From Larimichthys crocea (lineage: Eukaryota; Chordata; Actinopteri; Sciaenidae): 64,000 nucleotides of DNA. The position numbers and the translations under genes were made by a program. Position 1 is the first letter of the stretch, and each line of letters opens with the position of its first letter. A model generated the notes under the pieces. That model had not been told where the DNA came from. It did not search any database and saw nothing but the letters and a program-made list of their open reading frames with translations. The stretch spans positions 11,523,760 to 11,587,759 of the forward strand of contig NC_040027.1 in NCBI RefSeq assembly GCF_000972845.2, read 5' to 3'. Positions 11,285 to 22,659 of the stretch are shown here, piece by piece.

Positions 11285-11334
11285 GTAAGTGTCTCTGTCT
11301 GTGGCTGAGGATTTCCTGCCCTTTGCAAGGATTC

Positions 11335-11430
11335 TCTCTCTCTTTTTTTCTGGCCAAAGCAGAGAAAGAGAAAGAGAGAGGAACAGAGAGTAAAGAGGGG
11401 AGGAAGACAGGAGGAGGAAGAGCAACAGCG
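11335..11430. repeat. polypyrimidine then polypurine tract
   Basis: A CT/T run (11333-11352) is followed by a GA-rich run (11360-11422). Mirror-type purine tracts of this kind can form triplex DNA. Confidence 0.6.
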
Positions 11431-11499
11431 GGCCGGCAGTGACCTTCGTGGTGTGGTGGCACGGCAGAGGAGGAGGAACGGGCGTGGGATCCATCAGGT

Positions 11500-12330
11500 G
11501 TGTCAGCACTTAAAGGGATGAGCAGGAGAGAGTCTGCTGTGGGCTTGAATTTGTATTCACATGCTGTGAATGGTAGAGTTGAAAGTGTGCTTTATATATG
11601 GGCTGCAGAGGGAGAGATCCTTCCACTTTAATGCACTGCAACATGTCATGTCATACAGTTACTGAGCGTTCAAGTTGAGAAAGAAGTACAGAGCTGAGGG
11701 AGAGGAGCTGCGAGAGAAGATAAGCATTAAAAGAGATATTCCTCTATGACATGTTGTAGATGGATACTTCTTCACAGAACTCAGATATACAGACGCTGAT
11801 ATGAAGGGAGAAGGGACAATATAAATGGAGAATACCGGAGATGGATGGAGCAGAAAGAGAGTGAAAGAGAGAGAGAGAGAGAGAGAGGAAAAGATGTATG
11901 TTGTGCCAGCTCGAGTGCAGTGAGGATGACAGACGTGTTTGTGTGTGTTTTCTTACTGGCTTGGACTTGGCTTGCGAGAAAAACGTCTGTATCGGAGTAT
12001 CAATCACCACAGGCTGGGCGCTGCCTCAAGGCTGCAGGCAGAGGAGCGTGCTCTCACAGCATCTGTCTTTTAATATGTAATTTGTCCTTCTGTGCGATTA
12101 AATCTTAGCATTAGTACATTGTGCTTTTTATTGGCTCTGATGGCTGCAGCCTTCTTTATAAAAGGAACATTTGTATTAGAGGGAGTTGGCTGTCATGTAA
12201 GGTGCAAGTTTGCAGCATGTGGTTGTGTGATGTGCTGCACATAAACACCTGTACACCTGAACACCTGAAGCTCTTATCCACTGCAACAATTGCTGCTAAT
12301 TAATAAGACACAGACCATTTCTAATGGTTC
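11500..12330. other. gene-free interval with (AG)n array
   Basis: An (AG)n array lies at 11866-11887. The overlapping 87- and 88-codon frames on the two strands translate this array and are artefacts. Nothing else is recognised. Confidence 0.5.
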
Positions 12331-12439
12331 AGCCTTACATGACCTCAGTTGCCTTGGTGAAGTGACCAAGCAAGACAGTGACAGTCTGACCATCTACAGG
12401 TGATGCTTCTCAGTGCTCAGCCATCCTGCTGTCACTTGT

Positions 12440-12482
12440 GTCATCTTTGTGTGTTTTGCTCAAGGGTGCCTCAGCAGGATGA
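12440..12482. repeat. short fragment resembling a teleost SINE-like repeat
   Basis: The string TTGCTCAAGGGTGCCTCAGC at 12456-12475 resembles the 'TTGCTCAAGGGCACCTCAGC' segment of a widespread fish repeat. It is too short to classify. Confidence 0.3.
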
Positions 12483-12788
12483 ACGATGTTCGGCAGATGT
12501 TGGGAAATCTCATCTCAAGAACATAGGGGTTCATTTTTTTTAGATATTTACTGGTTAGTCTGTAATGTGTATGTAAGTGACAGCAAGGAGGAGAGCTGGA
12601 GGTTGTGTGTGGATGAATGTACAGGAAAACCAGGGAAAGCAATTAAAACGTCTAAATATGAAACGTGCAAGTCATTAAATCGTCTCCAAGCCAATCGAGG
12701 GCCTCAGTGAATCTCTGTGTGCCCACACGTTTATCAGTCTGTACGACAGCCAGAGCTGGGGAGACAGAGGCATAGAGCGAAATATGCT

Positions 12789-12812
12789 GTGTGTGTGTGT
12801 GTGAGTGTGTGT
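12789..12812. repeat. (TG)n microsatellite
   Basis: About 11 units with one GA interruption. Confidence 0.9.
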
Positions 12813-12998
12813 GAGTGAAGCCGAGGTTTGATCTACATGCCTCGAGGATGCTCTATCTCCCCGTATCTGTCTGCCTGTCTTTTGATCTTCCTTTCTCCAT
12901 CGCATCACGTCTTTCTGAGGTAACAACTAAACACTGACCTACTGAGAATTAAGCTTGACTCAGGCTAATCCATTCTGGACCCTGCGTGACTCAGCAGC

Positions 12999-13037
12999 AC
13001 ACACACACACACACACACGAAAATACACACACACACT
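12999..13037. repeat. (CA)n microsatellite, interrupted
   Basis: Two CA blocks are separated by CGAAAATA. Confidence 0.9.
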
Positions 13038-13039
13038 CA

Positions 13040-14400
13040 CACTTGCTGGCTATTGGTACTCTTGAGCTCGTTAAAATTCTGGTCTTGTCTCTAGTGCAGA
13101 ATATTGACTGTGAATATCGGCACTGATATAGAGTGGATATGAGCGGTAATATTACTTTGTTTGAAAATAACAAAGGTCTGCTGTATCACACTGGCAGTTG
13201 TAATATCACACTGTTTGCTTTGCTGCATTTTCTGTGTACAAGTGTGTCTGAACGTCTGTACAGGTGTTGTGCAGCGCTCATAACTTTCTACAGCAGAACA
13301 TCATCTGTTAAACCAAGAGGGGGAAAAATCCAATTACATTCTGCTTACACTGTCTGCCAACAATGAGACAGGCTTTTTATACCTTTTGATTTTACAAATC
13401 TATTTCAATCTTCAAATGGACCAAATGTACCTAAAACAGTACGCCTTTGCTGCATTCATTTGGCATGCTGCATGTCTGTGGGTTTGAAAGTTATGTGTGC
13501 ATGAATGTATGTGTATGTGTGTGTGTGCGTTTCCAGCTGAGGATAAGTGTGTTATCCACGTGGAGGTAAAGGCTTTCCCTCGATAGATCCTGACAGAGAA
13601 TTTCATTATCTATGCAGGCTCTACAGATGGAGTTTGGTTTGAAGCGCTGCATAGGTGTGTGTGAGTGTGCATGAATGAGCAATATAAATGCACATATTTC
13701 TTGTATGTATGTGTGTGTATGTGTATATATGTGCAGGCTATATAAATGCACATATTTATTATAAACCCACAGTATGTCCTTTTGTGTCCTTTAAGCATTA
13801 AGAACCCTTGGACATGGTAAATGATGGACGGAGGGAATGAATGGAGGAGAGCGTCTCTTCCTCTCATCCCTCTCTCCGGTGCTGCTTGGCGCTATCATGG
13901 CTGTAATGAAGGCTCATTTATCTCCATCTCAGCACAATCTCATCATTCACAATGGGACTGCAGTAGCTCTGGAATAAGGATGAGTGTGTGTATTGTTTAG
14001 GGGACAATCATGTATGCACATATATAAGAATGGATGTTTGAATGGAGTCAGTGACGCTCTGACCTGTTGATGTACCTGTTGAATTGGGAGAATATCGGTC
14101 ACGTTTGATACAAAAAGAGCCATGGGTTGTTGTGTTTGGTCAGCGTTGTGAGGGCAAACCGTCAGGGCAGAATTGGATCAATGAACATGGATTACATTCA
14201 GAGGTCAGGTTAAGTAAGCAGCCACCTCCTCACCCTGCAGCTGAGAGGGAATGAAGGGAAGAGGAGAGGTTAGATTGGTAGACAGACACACAGAGAAACA
14301 GAGGGACATGTGTAGAGAGATAAAGGCTGAGTAATGTCATCATAGGCCCCATGTCCTCCAGGTCTGATTAAGAGCCTCTCTGAGTACTCCCAGACGCTGA
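13040..14400. other. gene-free interval; small local duplication
   Basis: The 17-mer TATAAATGCACATATTT occurs at 13683-13699 and again at 13741-13757, with TG/TA-rich DNA between. No gene is seen. A purine tract (14248-14320) closes the interval. Confidence 0.5.
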
Positions 14401-14404
14401 GCTG

Positions 14405-14480
14405 TGATAGGCCAAGGTCACGGCGAATCACGGCACAGCGCTGCAGATTGATGCTTAACTCCGTCAGGAAACGGCTGAAT
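14405..14480. promoter_or_regulatory. nuclear-receptor-type motif in unique block
   Basis: CCAAGGTCA at 14412-14420 is a perfect extended half-site of the type bound by NR5A/ERR monomeric nuclear receptors. It sits in a non-repetitive block with a TTGGCCAATGGG (CCAAT-like) string about 70 bp to the right (14486-14497). No gene start is visible nearby. Confidence 0.2.
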
Positions 14481-14554
14481 CTAATTTGGCCAATGGGCTT
14501 CCTCTCCACTTCAGATGAAGAGGACGATTCCCCTCGCCCTGGGGCCCTCCGAGG

Positions 14555-14556
<2 letters not shown>

Positions 14557-14595
<39 letters not shown>
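14557..14595. repeat. (GT)n microsatellite
   Basis: About 19 units, nearly perfect. Confidence 0.95.
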
Positions 14596-14599
<4 letters not shown>

Positions 14600-14741
14600 T
14601 GTGTATATGTCTGCTGGCTTGCAGCCTGGTTGAATGAGCATGTGAGCATCCGTCTGGGTTAATGCTGTAAGTGTGTAAATGTGAGTGTAAATCTGTGTGG
14701 GTGTGTTTCTATCTGAATGTATTTTTGTCTGTTTGTGTGTG

Positions 14742-14742
<1 letters not shown>

Positions 14743-14778
<36 letters not shown>
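14743..14778. repeat. (CT)n microsatellite
   Basis: About 18 perfect units. Confidence 0.95.
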
Positions 14779-14779
<1 letters not shown>

Positions 14780-14781
<2 letters not shown>

Positions 14782-15765
14782 CTCCAGTTTGTGTTGCACC
14801 GCCACACTTGTCAGTATGTGGTTAAGGAATGTGTTGTAAGTGATTGGCAGGCTATGATATTAGTTTGGGAATAATAAGAATGTAATAACTCGGTGGCGTT
14901 TACCTCCAGAGAGTGACTTCCAGGTAATCACATTTACTCAACACAATCACTGTCTCGCACAGCAGTGCCCGGGACAGAACCATGACGATCTTTTTCATTT
15001 CCTCTTATGAATGTCATGAGCTGTGGTATGTGTAAAACGTTGTTTGCATCTATACGTGTTTGTGTGTGTGTGTGACACCGTCTCGCAGTTGGTTACGAGA
15101 GCTGACTGCTTGTGTTTGTATTTTACAGTCTCTGTAAATGTTGAGAGGTAGGTAGCACTTTACAGATGTTAAAAATGTCTGGGCACGTTTTCAGTTACCA
15201 TACCTGTACCTATATCAAAGTATCTGTATTCATATGATTAGCCGGTGCCTTTAAATGCAAATAATGGTGTTTTATTTTGTGTATTTCCAATGTGTATATG
15301 TGTTTGTGTGCACATATATTGTGTTTCTGGTACCAGTACTGACTTTGAGAAAAGCTTAAGACACTGTTAAGGTAAAACATAACCTTAACCATAACGGGTC
15401 TGTCTGAGCAGTGGAAAAAGTTTGGCCTCCATCCTAGACAGAAGTTAGGATGTTAGGATAATGTGGGTGCTGCAACAAAGTGCACAGTCACTGTTTTTTT
15501 TCCAGACTGATCCAAGAGGCTGTTGTAAGTGAAATGCAATGCAGCAGAAACTCAAACATCAATTATGGTGATGGAGTATGGCAGCGTTGGTTGTGTCGAT
15601 GAAGATGTATCTTTTTTGAGGAGAGGCGATATCTACACTTTAGACACAGCGTCTTATTTGAGCAGCAGATGCTGCTTCTCTGTTTCTAACTGGATTTGAT
15701 GACTTCTGTCGAAACTGACAATAAACAAAGGCACAGAGGTCGAACTGCTGTCAGAACCTACAGTA
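14780..15765. other. gene-free interval
   Basis: Nothing recognised beyond short GT tracts. The sequence at 15491-15504 is a strong acceptor-like T run ending CCAG, and a GTAAGTG lies 19 nt further on. A 19-nt exon would be a microexon, but I do not consider it supported. Confidence 0.4.
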
Positions 15766-15769
15766 AGGT

Positions 15770-15945
15770 GAAAGCTGCAAAACCAATTTAAAATGTTAGA
15801 AAACAAACAAAATCACCAAATCCTCTTATTTGATGAGCCGGGGCCAGCAAATCTTTGGCTTTTTTACTTGATTAATGACCTCAACAAATAATTGATTATC
15901 TTCATTGTTAACTAATAACATCTGATACATACTCATCAATGTTCT
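15770..15945 (+). repeat. interspersed repeat, family A copy 1
   Basis: The block contains AAATCACCAAATCCTCTTA, then GGGCCAGCAAATCTTTGGC, then TTTTTACTTGATTAATGACC and AAATAATTGATTATC. This order matches a very common percomorph repeat I recall (AGCAAATCCTCACATTTGAG ... GGAACCAGCAAATGTTTGGC ... CGATTAATCGATTATC). Two other copies are in the window, at 22445-22650 and 45180-45335. The family name is not known to me. It has no coding capacity. Confidence 0.6.
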
Positions 15946-16079
15946 TTACGCCTGTAAACTGGTAAAGCACGGCTTCTGTTTGGCTAGACATTGGTTAGTA
16001 GTATATATGCAAGAGCGTATGGGATTCATGTGATGTGCAATCTAAAGTCTATGCAAGTACACAAAAGTGAGAGAAGCTT

Positions 16080-16745
16080 TTAATTTGAAGAGTTTTCAGA
16101 GTCCTCGGTGGTGCAGCAGTGGGGGAGGCAGCAGGTGAAGAGGGTGGACGAGGGGGAACAATATGGCTGAGCTGGTAGATCGATAATATACTCTCTGATC
16201 CATAACACATTAATAGGAGAGAATACATTATTACTGTTAAGAGATGTCAGGTGGACAGGGCAGGGACGCACACACACCTCTGAGTGCTGGGGAATTTTCA
16301 GCTGAGCGAAGGTGAGGGACACAACACTGCATCTGGGCTCAACGCCAAAGAACAACCCTCCCTCTCCTCCCTCTCTCCTCATTCTTGACCTTGGGAGCTC
16401 CGTCTCCTCCCCCCTCCTCCCCCAGATGTACCCCCCCTCTGTCCATTTCATTTCCTGTCTTAATATCCTGATTGAAGTGGTCACCTTTCTCTGTTGTGGT
16501 TAATGAGCAGCAGGTGTCTGAGTGCAGCTCACTCCACCATGGCTGGGACCCAGGGACCAGCTCACAGAAGCTTCTTTATCAGCCTGGAAAAGAGGAAGAG
16601 CCTGCGGTCCACCCTCCTAAAGCGTTTTAATGGTTTTCATTATTGCTGATAGTGAAGAGTGGAAATAAAAGAGTGAGAGACACAGGGGAACGACGCACTA
16701 GTAAAGTGTAATACTAGGTGTTTTTACAATATTGTTCCATTTCAG
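16080..16745. other. gene-free interval
   Basis: Purine- and pyrimidine-rich low-complexity DNA (16340-16440 is C/T-rich). The long minus-strand frame at 16080-16484 is driven by this bias. Confidence 0.45.
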
Positions 16746-16749
16746 TGTG

Positions 16750-16800
16750 TTAGATTTAATTCAATTCAATTTTATTGTCACATAACATTACAGAACATGG
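16750..16800. repeat. AATTCAATTCAATTTTATTG-type repeat fragment
   Basis: TTCAATTCAATTTTATTGTC resembles the start of several teleost interspersed repeats that open with 'TTCAATTCAATTTTATTT'. Only about 30 bp is recognisable. Confidence 0.3.
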
Positions 16801-16819
16801 CAGAAATGGAATATAATAT

Positions 16820-17085
16820 TCATAGGTGTGTTTTCATTGGTGTATAAACACTGGAAAACAAGAATAGTTGTGTTCTCGTTACCTTACAAAGACCCTTTTA
16901 TATCTACAGACGTCACAAGTCTTCTTCCTAATGGAGTCCTGTCGTCATGTTGCACAGCCATGTTTCTACAGACACTCGCTCTAGATTGGACCTTTTGCAG
17001 CCACCGTAGTTTCTCCTACATGCATGGAAGGGCGTGGTGGGGCGAGGGGTTTACAATCTGCAACGTCATCCTCCACACTAGACCT
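16820..17085 (+). repeat. interspersed repeat, family B (percomorph type)
   Basis: In order, the block carries GTTGTGTTCTCGTTACCTTA, CCTTTTATATCTACA, GGAGTCCTGTCGTCATGTTG, CACAGCCATGTTTCTACAG, GCTCTAGATTGGACCTTTTG, GCCACCGTAGTTTCTCCTAC, GGGGTTTACAATCTGCAAC and CTCCACACTAGA. This reproduces the order of motifs in a roughly 300-bp repeat I recall from many percomorph introns and untranslated regions. The copy is degraded, with small deletions, and has no open frame. Confidence 0.6.
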
Positions 17086-17089
17086 CCAG

Positions 17090-18195
17090 CCGTGTTTTCA
17101 GTTCACATTCAGCGGTTTATAATTATAAAATTACAAAAACATGATCCTTGCCAAGATGGAAATACACTGGAGAGAGTTTCAGTTACAGTTTGAATCCACA
17201 CAGTAGTATTCTGCACATCAACAGTGTGCATTTATGAGTGTGTGTGTGTGTGCTGTCTGACAGCACCGTGTGAGCTGTCCATTGCAATGCAATGCAGTGT
17301 AGTGCAGCAGTTCATGTGCTTTGAATACACAACTACACCCACATAGATGGAGGCAGAAAAAGCAAACTGCTGTTGTGCTGTTGTGTTGTGTGAATGTTGT
17401 GAATATAATACATAATCCTTTGTTTCACTCTCACAGCTCTCTGCATTAATGCTGAAATCATGACACAGCAATTTCAGTTGAGAGATTATTATTTAATCAC
17501 ACATTTTATATAAGCGAATTAATGTTGTATCTCTGTGATAGAGTCTACTCTCTTCCCACAGCAATGCAGCGTCACAGTTTTTAACCATGCTCACTTCACT
17601 GCGCACACACTTGCTTATCTAGGGTGTCTACAGTGATTACATACCATGAATATTTGAGACCACAAATATTAAATTACCTCCCAGCAAAATAAATGGAGCT
17701 TTAATACTCTCAAGCATTGTTCTAATCCTACACTCATCATCACAATCAACACCAGAGTCATTTATTACTACAATCACGTCAGCAATCAACAGTCCCTAAC
17801 ACTGCAAACAGAAAAATAAAAAAAACATGTTTTGTCCAAAATAAATTGCTCATTAAGCATTAAGCCCACTTATGCTGTTAAATCAGCATCAATAGGAAAA
17901 TATATAATAGCAGCGCATGCAAACTCCAACGTCTGCATCAAACATGCTGGATGTTTATGAAGAGAGAGAGACAGACAAACTTCTGACTGCTAGGAATTAT
18001 AAAGATCCAACATTAAAGAACAAACGTTGACCAGAAATACTGTATTTATGTTGGTTATGGAGTCTGTACACATTTCTGCACAGCTTTGATTTATTGATTC
18101 GATATAATTTGGTCATAATTTCATAATACCTGTGAGTATAATGTGAAAAAAGACACATTCAGATGGGCTATTTTGTGTCTGTAGTCCTGAATGTG
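17090..18195. other. gene-free interval
   Basis: AT-rich, unique-looking; only a short GT tract (17238-17252). No exon-like segment stands out. Confidence 0.5.
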
Positions 18196-18201
18196 GTGTT
18201 G

Positions 18202-18211
18202 GTGTGTGTGT

Positions 18212-18280
<69 letters not shown>
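18202..18280. repeat. long (GT)n microsatellite
   Basis: About 79 bp, with two early interruptions and then a perfect run of about 32 units. One of the longest arrays in the window; on the reverse strand it yields a poly-His/Thr frame. Confidence 0.97.
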
Positions 18281-18284
<4 letters not shown>

Positions 18285-18334
18285 AGGAAAAAGGGTGAAG
18301 AGGCTAGCAAACTAGTTATCAGTGGTCCTCACCT

Positions 18335-18425
18335 CAAAACCCAATGATGTACCCTTGAGAAAGTCATTTAACCTCAGCCATGCTCCAGTGAACAGCAGAG
18401 GGCTGACTGTACGTACTGAGCACAT
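18335..18425. repeat. possible SINE-like repeat fragment
   Basis: GATGTACCCTTGAGAAAGTC, ATTTAACCTCAGCC and TGCTCCAG recall the 'ACCCTTGAGCAAGGCACTTAACC' segment found in several fish repeats. Degraded, no boundaries visible. Confidence 0.35.
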
Positions 18426-18429
18426 CAAC

Positions 18430-19150
18430 ATTTGTCTGTGTATACAGGACATTAGACATACAGCACTTAAAACGCACAGTGGCACTTTTACTGACAGGTG
18501 AAAGGTGTGTTTGGGTAGGGGACAAACAGTTCAGTACCTAAAAAATGAAAGAATGAGCTCCGGGCTTTCTCACACCACTCATTCGATTGGTTGACTGGCT
18601 CGACATTACTTTTGCTGTCAGGAGGTAGTGAGGTGCTAATGAATGTCTGCCGATTCTGTGAGTGAAGAATACAAAGAAACACATACATAGTGGGTCAGTG
18701 AAGCTTCCAACCCACAACATCAGAGTCCCGGTGGAATTTAGAAGCTTGGACACTCCATCTTTATGTTTACGGCTAAAAATAGCACAGGTTTATCACCATC
18801 ACACGGTCCCCTGGGTGTTTGTTTGTAGAAAGCGAACAAGGGTTAGAGAAATGGGCACTGCGTTCTGTGTCCAGCTCCAACTTTATGTATTTATCTCTGA
18901 GCCACAGCTGAGCTTAAACTGGGACGACTACAGGGGCGGGGGGAATGGTGGACAGTTGGACAGAGAGGCGCACACACAAGACTGATGCCAAGAGAAGAGG
19001 GTTTGCAACTCTGACCAGCTACATACAGCAGGTCTGCATGCAACGAGGCGTCGCACACATTAGGAGAACGAGGTGTGTGTGGTAGTTCAGTGCTTCCCAC
19101 TGCTCTTTCTCACACATAGTTTCACTGCTGATGTCAGAAAAGCAGATTGA
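18430..19150. other. gene-free interval
   Basis: Open frames of up to 107 codons (18662-18985, +) have no recognisable domain. Nothing else is noted. Confidence 0.4.
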
Positions 19151-19158
19151 TGCAGTTT

Positions 19159-19180
19159 CTCTCTCTCTCTCTCTCTCTTT
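19159..19180. repeat. (CT)n microsatellite
   Basis: A short CT array, followed by further interrupted CT at 19185-19205. Confidence 0.9.
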
Positions 19181-19399
19181 CTCGAGTCCTCTCGCTCTCT
19201 CTCTTTGCGGCGTGAGTGAGGCGAGGCCAGATGAGTTGCTATGTCAGAGGGAATGCAGCAGTGAGGGAGGTGAAGCTTTATTTCTCAGTGAAAGGTGTAT
19301 TTTTCTCTTGTCAACAGGCATGGCTGCATCAGCCTCTCCTTGACTGCCCCCCCCCTTCCTTTACATTTCTCCGGCTCCTTTCTATCTTTGCCTCCCCCT

Positions 19400-19432
19400 T
19401 CTCTCTCTCTCTCTCCCTCTCTCTCCCTCTGC
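19400..19432. repeat. (CT)n microsatellite, interrupted
   Basis: CT units with CCCT interruptions. Confidence 0.9.
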
Positions 19433-19609
19433 TTCCTATCTCGAGCTGAACAGAGGACAGATTGAGGGTATTATTTTTCTTCGACTGAGTTTTTCTGCCA
19501 TGCAGTGATACTGAAGGTCCCATTCTGCTCCTGTGTCCAAGATAAATCAAAAACATTTTTCTACAGCTGCAATCAATGCTCTAGCCCCTTTTCAACGGCT
19601 CTACCTTTT

Positions 19610-19677
19610 CCCTCTCTCTCTCTCTCTCTCTCTCTTACACATAGGCACACACTCTTATACAAACACACACACACACA
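19610..19677. repeat. (CT)n followed by (CA)n
   Basis: A perfect CT array at 19612-19635 is followed 25 bp later by a CA array at 19663-19678. Confidence 0.9.
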
Positions 19678-19764
19678 CTTTCTCTTCTCTGTTTCTTCCT
19701 GAGGCGACGGTTCTCTCTTGAACGCTGACATCAGATAGCCTCCTTCCAGCAGTCCACTCCTCTG

Positions 19765-19815
19765 GGAGGGATTTGCATGTCATTTGCATCTCATTACAGA
19801 TTTAATAGAGCAAAC
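19765..19815. promoter_or_regulatory. double POU octamer site
   Basis: Two perfect ATTTGCAT octamers lie in the same orientation at 19771-19778 and 19782-19789, 11 bp apart (about one helical turn), followed by CTCATTACAGATTTAAT with homeodomain-like ATTA cores. Tandem octamers on the same helix face would suit cooperative POU-factor binding. This is inferred from motifs alone. Confidence 0.3.
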
Positions 19816-20149
19816 TGTGCTCCATCCTGAGTGAAAATGACAAGAGGGGGGGAAGAGGAAAGGTGAAGATAGCCGGGGAGAGTCAGTCTACTGGTGACTG
19901 TGTATGCCTCCAAGCAGCTGTGACTGTGTATCTCACACCCAGCTATGCAGCTCTGCAATTAACCATATTCTAGAGAAGTAATAATGTCAAACCTTTTAGG
20001 GAGCGGAAGGAGAAGTGGCACAGGGTTCTGTGTCGTTAATAATGATTTACAATCACTGACATTTGTTTTAATAATTGACAAATAATCCAAATGTAAAACA
20101 TGGACTTACTCAACAGTATGTCATGCAGATCACTTCATTTGTCTAGACA

Positions 20150-20515
20150 AAATCAAATCAAATCTTCTCAATAATACCCAAGATGGGTTACAAAAGGTGC
20201 ACATAGAAGAATAAAAAGTCATCATAGAGAGAGAGGAAATTGACTTGCATTTACACACTTATTCACGTGCTTTTCTGGTCTACTGACCCCTCAAAACTCA
20301 ACACATTTACCCATTCACTCACACATTTATACAGTGATGGCAGAGGCTGGCTGCCATGCAAGGTGCCAACTGGTCATCAGGAGCGATAAAGCACTCACCC
20401 ATGTACACTCACAGAGCTATCAGGTCAGGATCTTGTGTAAGGACACTTCCAGGAATCAACCTCTCTGAGTCACTGGTGACCACAGCTGCCCTGTGTCATG
20501 GTCACTACTGGAAGA
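20150..20515 (-). repeat. degenerate teleost interspersed repeat with tRNA-like end
   Basis: Landmarks in order are ATCAAATCAAATC near 20154, TGCTTTTCTGGTCTACTGAC, CATTTACCCATTCACTCACA, ATTTATACAGTGATGGCAGA, CATGCAAGGTGCCAACTGG, CATCAGGAGCGATAAAG, GTGTAAGGACACTTCCAGG and CCACAGCTGCC. The order matches a repeat I recall from many percomorph genes (ACAGTGATGGCAGAGG ... CAAGGTGCCACCTGCTCATC ... CAAGGACACTTCG ... GAGCCACAGCCGCC). The strand is inferred from the tRNA-like part lying at the right end. Internal deletions are present. Confidence 0.55.
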
Positions 20516-20519
20516 AACA

Positions 20520-21440
20520 TTTTAAAAAACAAGGTAAAGAATGAACAAAGAGGGTGTTGGTTTCGTGATGTTTTGTGGACTATAGAATCAGCAGGATGAC
20601 AGACTGAGGCCAGTCAAGTGGCGAGCTACGGGAGTAGACAAGAAGAGTCGGACAGCGCAGATATTTTTTTAGACAGCATGAACATTTTTGAGAGATGACA
20701 TTAGAACAGAGTGCGGCGGCCGTCATGAATAAGGGAGCAACTGTCACGTTTAATATGTGTGCTGCTGCACAGGGGAAACATCATGGGAGCTGTAGTTTTT
20801 TAAAATGGCACCAAATTAATTGTTGATTTGGTGACCCATTGATCTTGAACATGGATTAGACACCCTAGGAACAGAAATCATTCATGACAAGTTGTATTGC
20901 ATTATAGAAGCCAGGGGAAGAGGATTTCTCTAGCAGACATGTAGAGAGAGCAGGGCAAGAGTTTGCAGAAGCGTGAACTGAAGGACAATTTTCTAAAATC
21001 ACAGTCACTCTAATGTCAATAAAACGCATCAGATGATTTTAACTGTTTAACGCAGCGCTTAGCATTTTGTTTCTCTTCTCATATTGCACAAACACACTTT
21101 CACATACAGTTAATAGGGCAGAAAATATGATTTGTTTATGTAAATTCATATCAGCCAGTGTGTGACAATCCTGAGATAAACCCCGGCGTATCACACAACC
21201 CCTTTTTTTTAATTACCTTATTGTGTTGTCTCTTCTCAGCAGCAAACTCCTGGAAGGAAGAGGCTTTTTCAATTAGGACTTCTCCCCCCATCTGAGCTGC
21301 GCTCTCTGCCGCACGCTTTGTTGTTGTGTGTGTGTGCGTGTGTGTGTGAATTATTTGGTAACCTTTCTAATTTCACACTTGTTAAGTTTCCATGTAAAAG
21401 GCAACATTTTAGAAGGAAGCCCTCAGGATGGGTGAATGTC
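20520..21440. other. gene-free interval
   Basis: Unique-looking DNA with a short imperfect GT tract (21324-21349). No gene features. Confidence 0.45.
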
Positions 21441-21447
21441 ATTAGTG

Positions 21448-21449
<2 letters not shown>

Positions 21450-21490
<41 letters not shown>
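21450..21490. repeat. (GT)n microsatellite
   Basis: About 20 perfect units. The 182-codon frame spanning 21318-21866 is largely a translation of this and neighbouring low-complexity DNA. Confidence 0.95.
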
Positions 21491-21491
<1 letters not shown>

Positions 21492-21776
21492 CCTGTATGC
21501 GTATGCATTGTGTGTATGTCAGAGGGTAGCGTGTGGTTTAGTAATATGGAATCAGGGGCAGGTTCGAGTCTCTCAGGAGCCCTTTTCTACACACTCATAC
21601 ATGCATACTCACAAAAAGAACACATCACCATACTGTTGTTTACATTCCTGCGACCAAATGAGGTGATCAGCCATTGGCTGTTGTGCATGGCCTCCCCAGG
21701 CACGCTGTGCCGTGTGTGTGTGTTTTTTTTTGTGATGACGATTATGCTTCCTTTCTGTTTGTTTCTCCCACTCCCT

Positions 21777-21806
21777 CTCTCCGTCTCTCTCTCTCTCTCT
21801 CTCTTT
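21777..21806. repeat. (CT)n microsatellite
   Basis: A CT array with one GT interruption, in a generally pyrimidine-rich stretch extending to about 22090. Confidence 0.9.
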
Positions 21807-22444
21807 CTAATTTATGTGTTGTTGTTGGAGCTGGTGCTGATAGGCCCAGAGATGGCATTTAGCTAAAGAGCAGAGAGGCTGTTAGCTTCTCCATTCATCT
21901 AATCAATCTCACTAATGAAACCGCTGTCCTCTCCACAGCCTCTTTCTTTCCTCTCTTCCATGCCCTCTACCCTCTCATCATTTGCCATCCTTGTACTTGT
22001 ATCCTTTTACTTTCTTGCGGCGCACTGCTACCCATTCTCATTTTGTTTTCTTCCTTTCCTTCCCTCCTTACGATCCTCCCTTTCCTTCATGCAGCTGTCC
22101 TAGATTCACCACTGGTTGATTTGTTCCCAGTGTGGAGCTTTTTCTGGTGTTTGCTTCCTCCATTTCAGCAAAACCAGTGTCTCCACCCCCTCCCCCAGCA
22201 GAATAAATGGTGGATTGACCCAGTTAGGGTGAGAATGGGTATTGTACTGGGAGTGTATAAGTGCCAAGGCGTGTACATCAAGTGTGCGTTTGTGTGTTTT
22301 CACATGTACACATGGGGCTACGTATACCTGCATGTGGAGATTTAATTGTGTTCAACCTGTGGCAGTAGCACAATGTCAGTTTCAGACTGAGTTCTTGTTT
22401 TGTATGAATCTAATGGATGAGGAGAGAAACCTGTATCTGAAACA

Positions 22445-22650
22445 CTGAGTCGATGAATCAGTCAGTTGATCAACACAACATTGATAGAGAACTATTTTGA
22501 TAATCGATTTACTGAAAACAATATTGTCTGTTTCTAGTGTCAGATACAGAATATATTCTTACTATACTCTCAGAAAAATGACATTTTGTCTTAGGTCAAA
22601 CAACTAATTGATGACAGCAGATTAATCAATAATGAAAGAAATGTTTTTAT
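22445..22650 (-). repeat. interspersed repeat, family A copy 2 (inverted)
   Basis: It contains ACTATTTTGATAATCGATTT, then AAAATGACATTTTGTCTT, then GGTCAAACAACTAATTGATG and CAGATTAATCAATAATGAAA. These match the reverse-complement orientation of the family seen at 15770 and 45180 (reading ...AACTATTTTGATAATCGATTAATCG...). Diverged, non-coding. Confidence 0.6.
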
Positions 22651-22659
22651 ATTATCTTG

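Noticed and set aside
21318..21866. 182-codon + open frame
   Set aside because: Composed of GT and CT array translation and unremarkable sequence between; not a gene.
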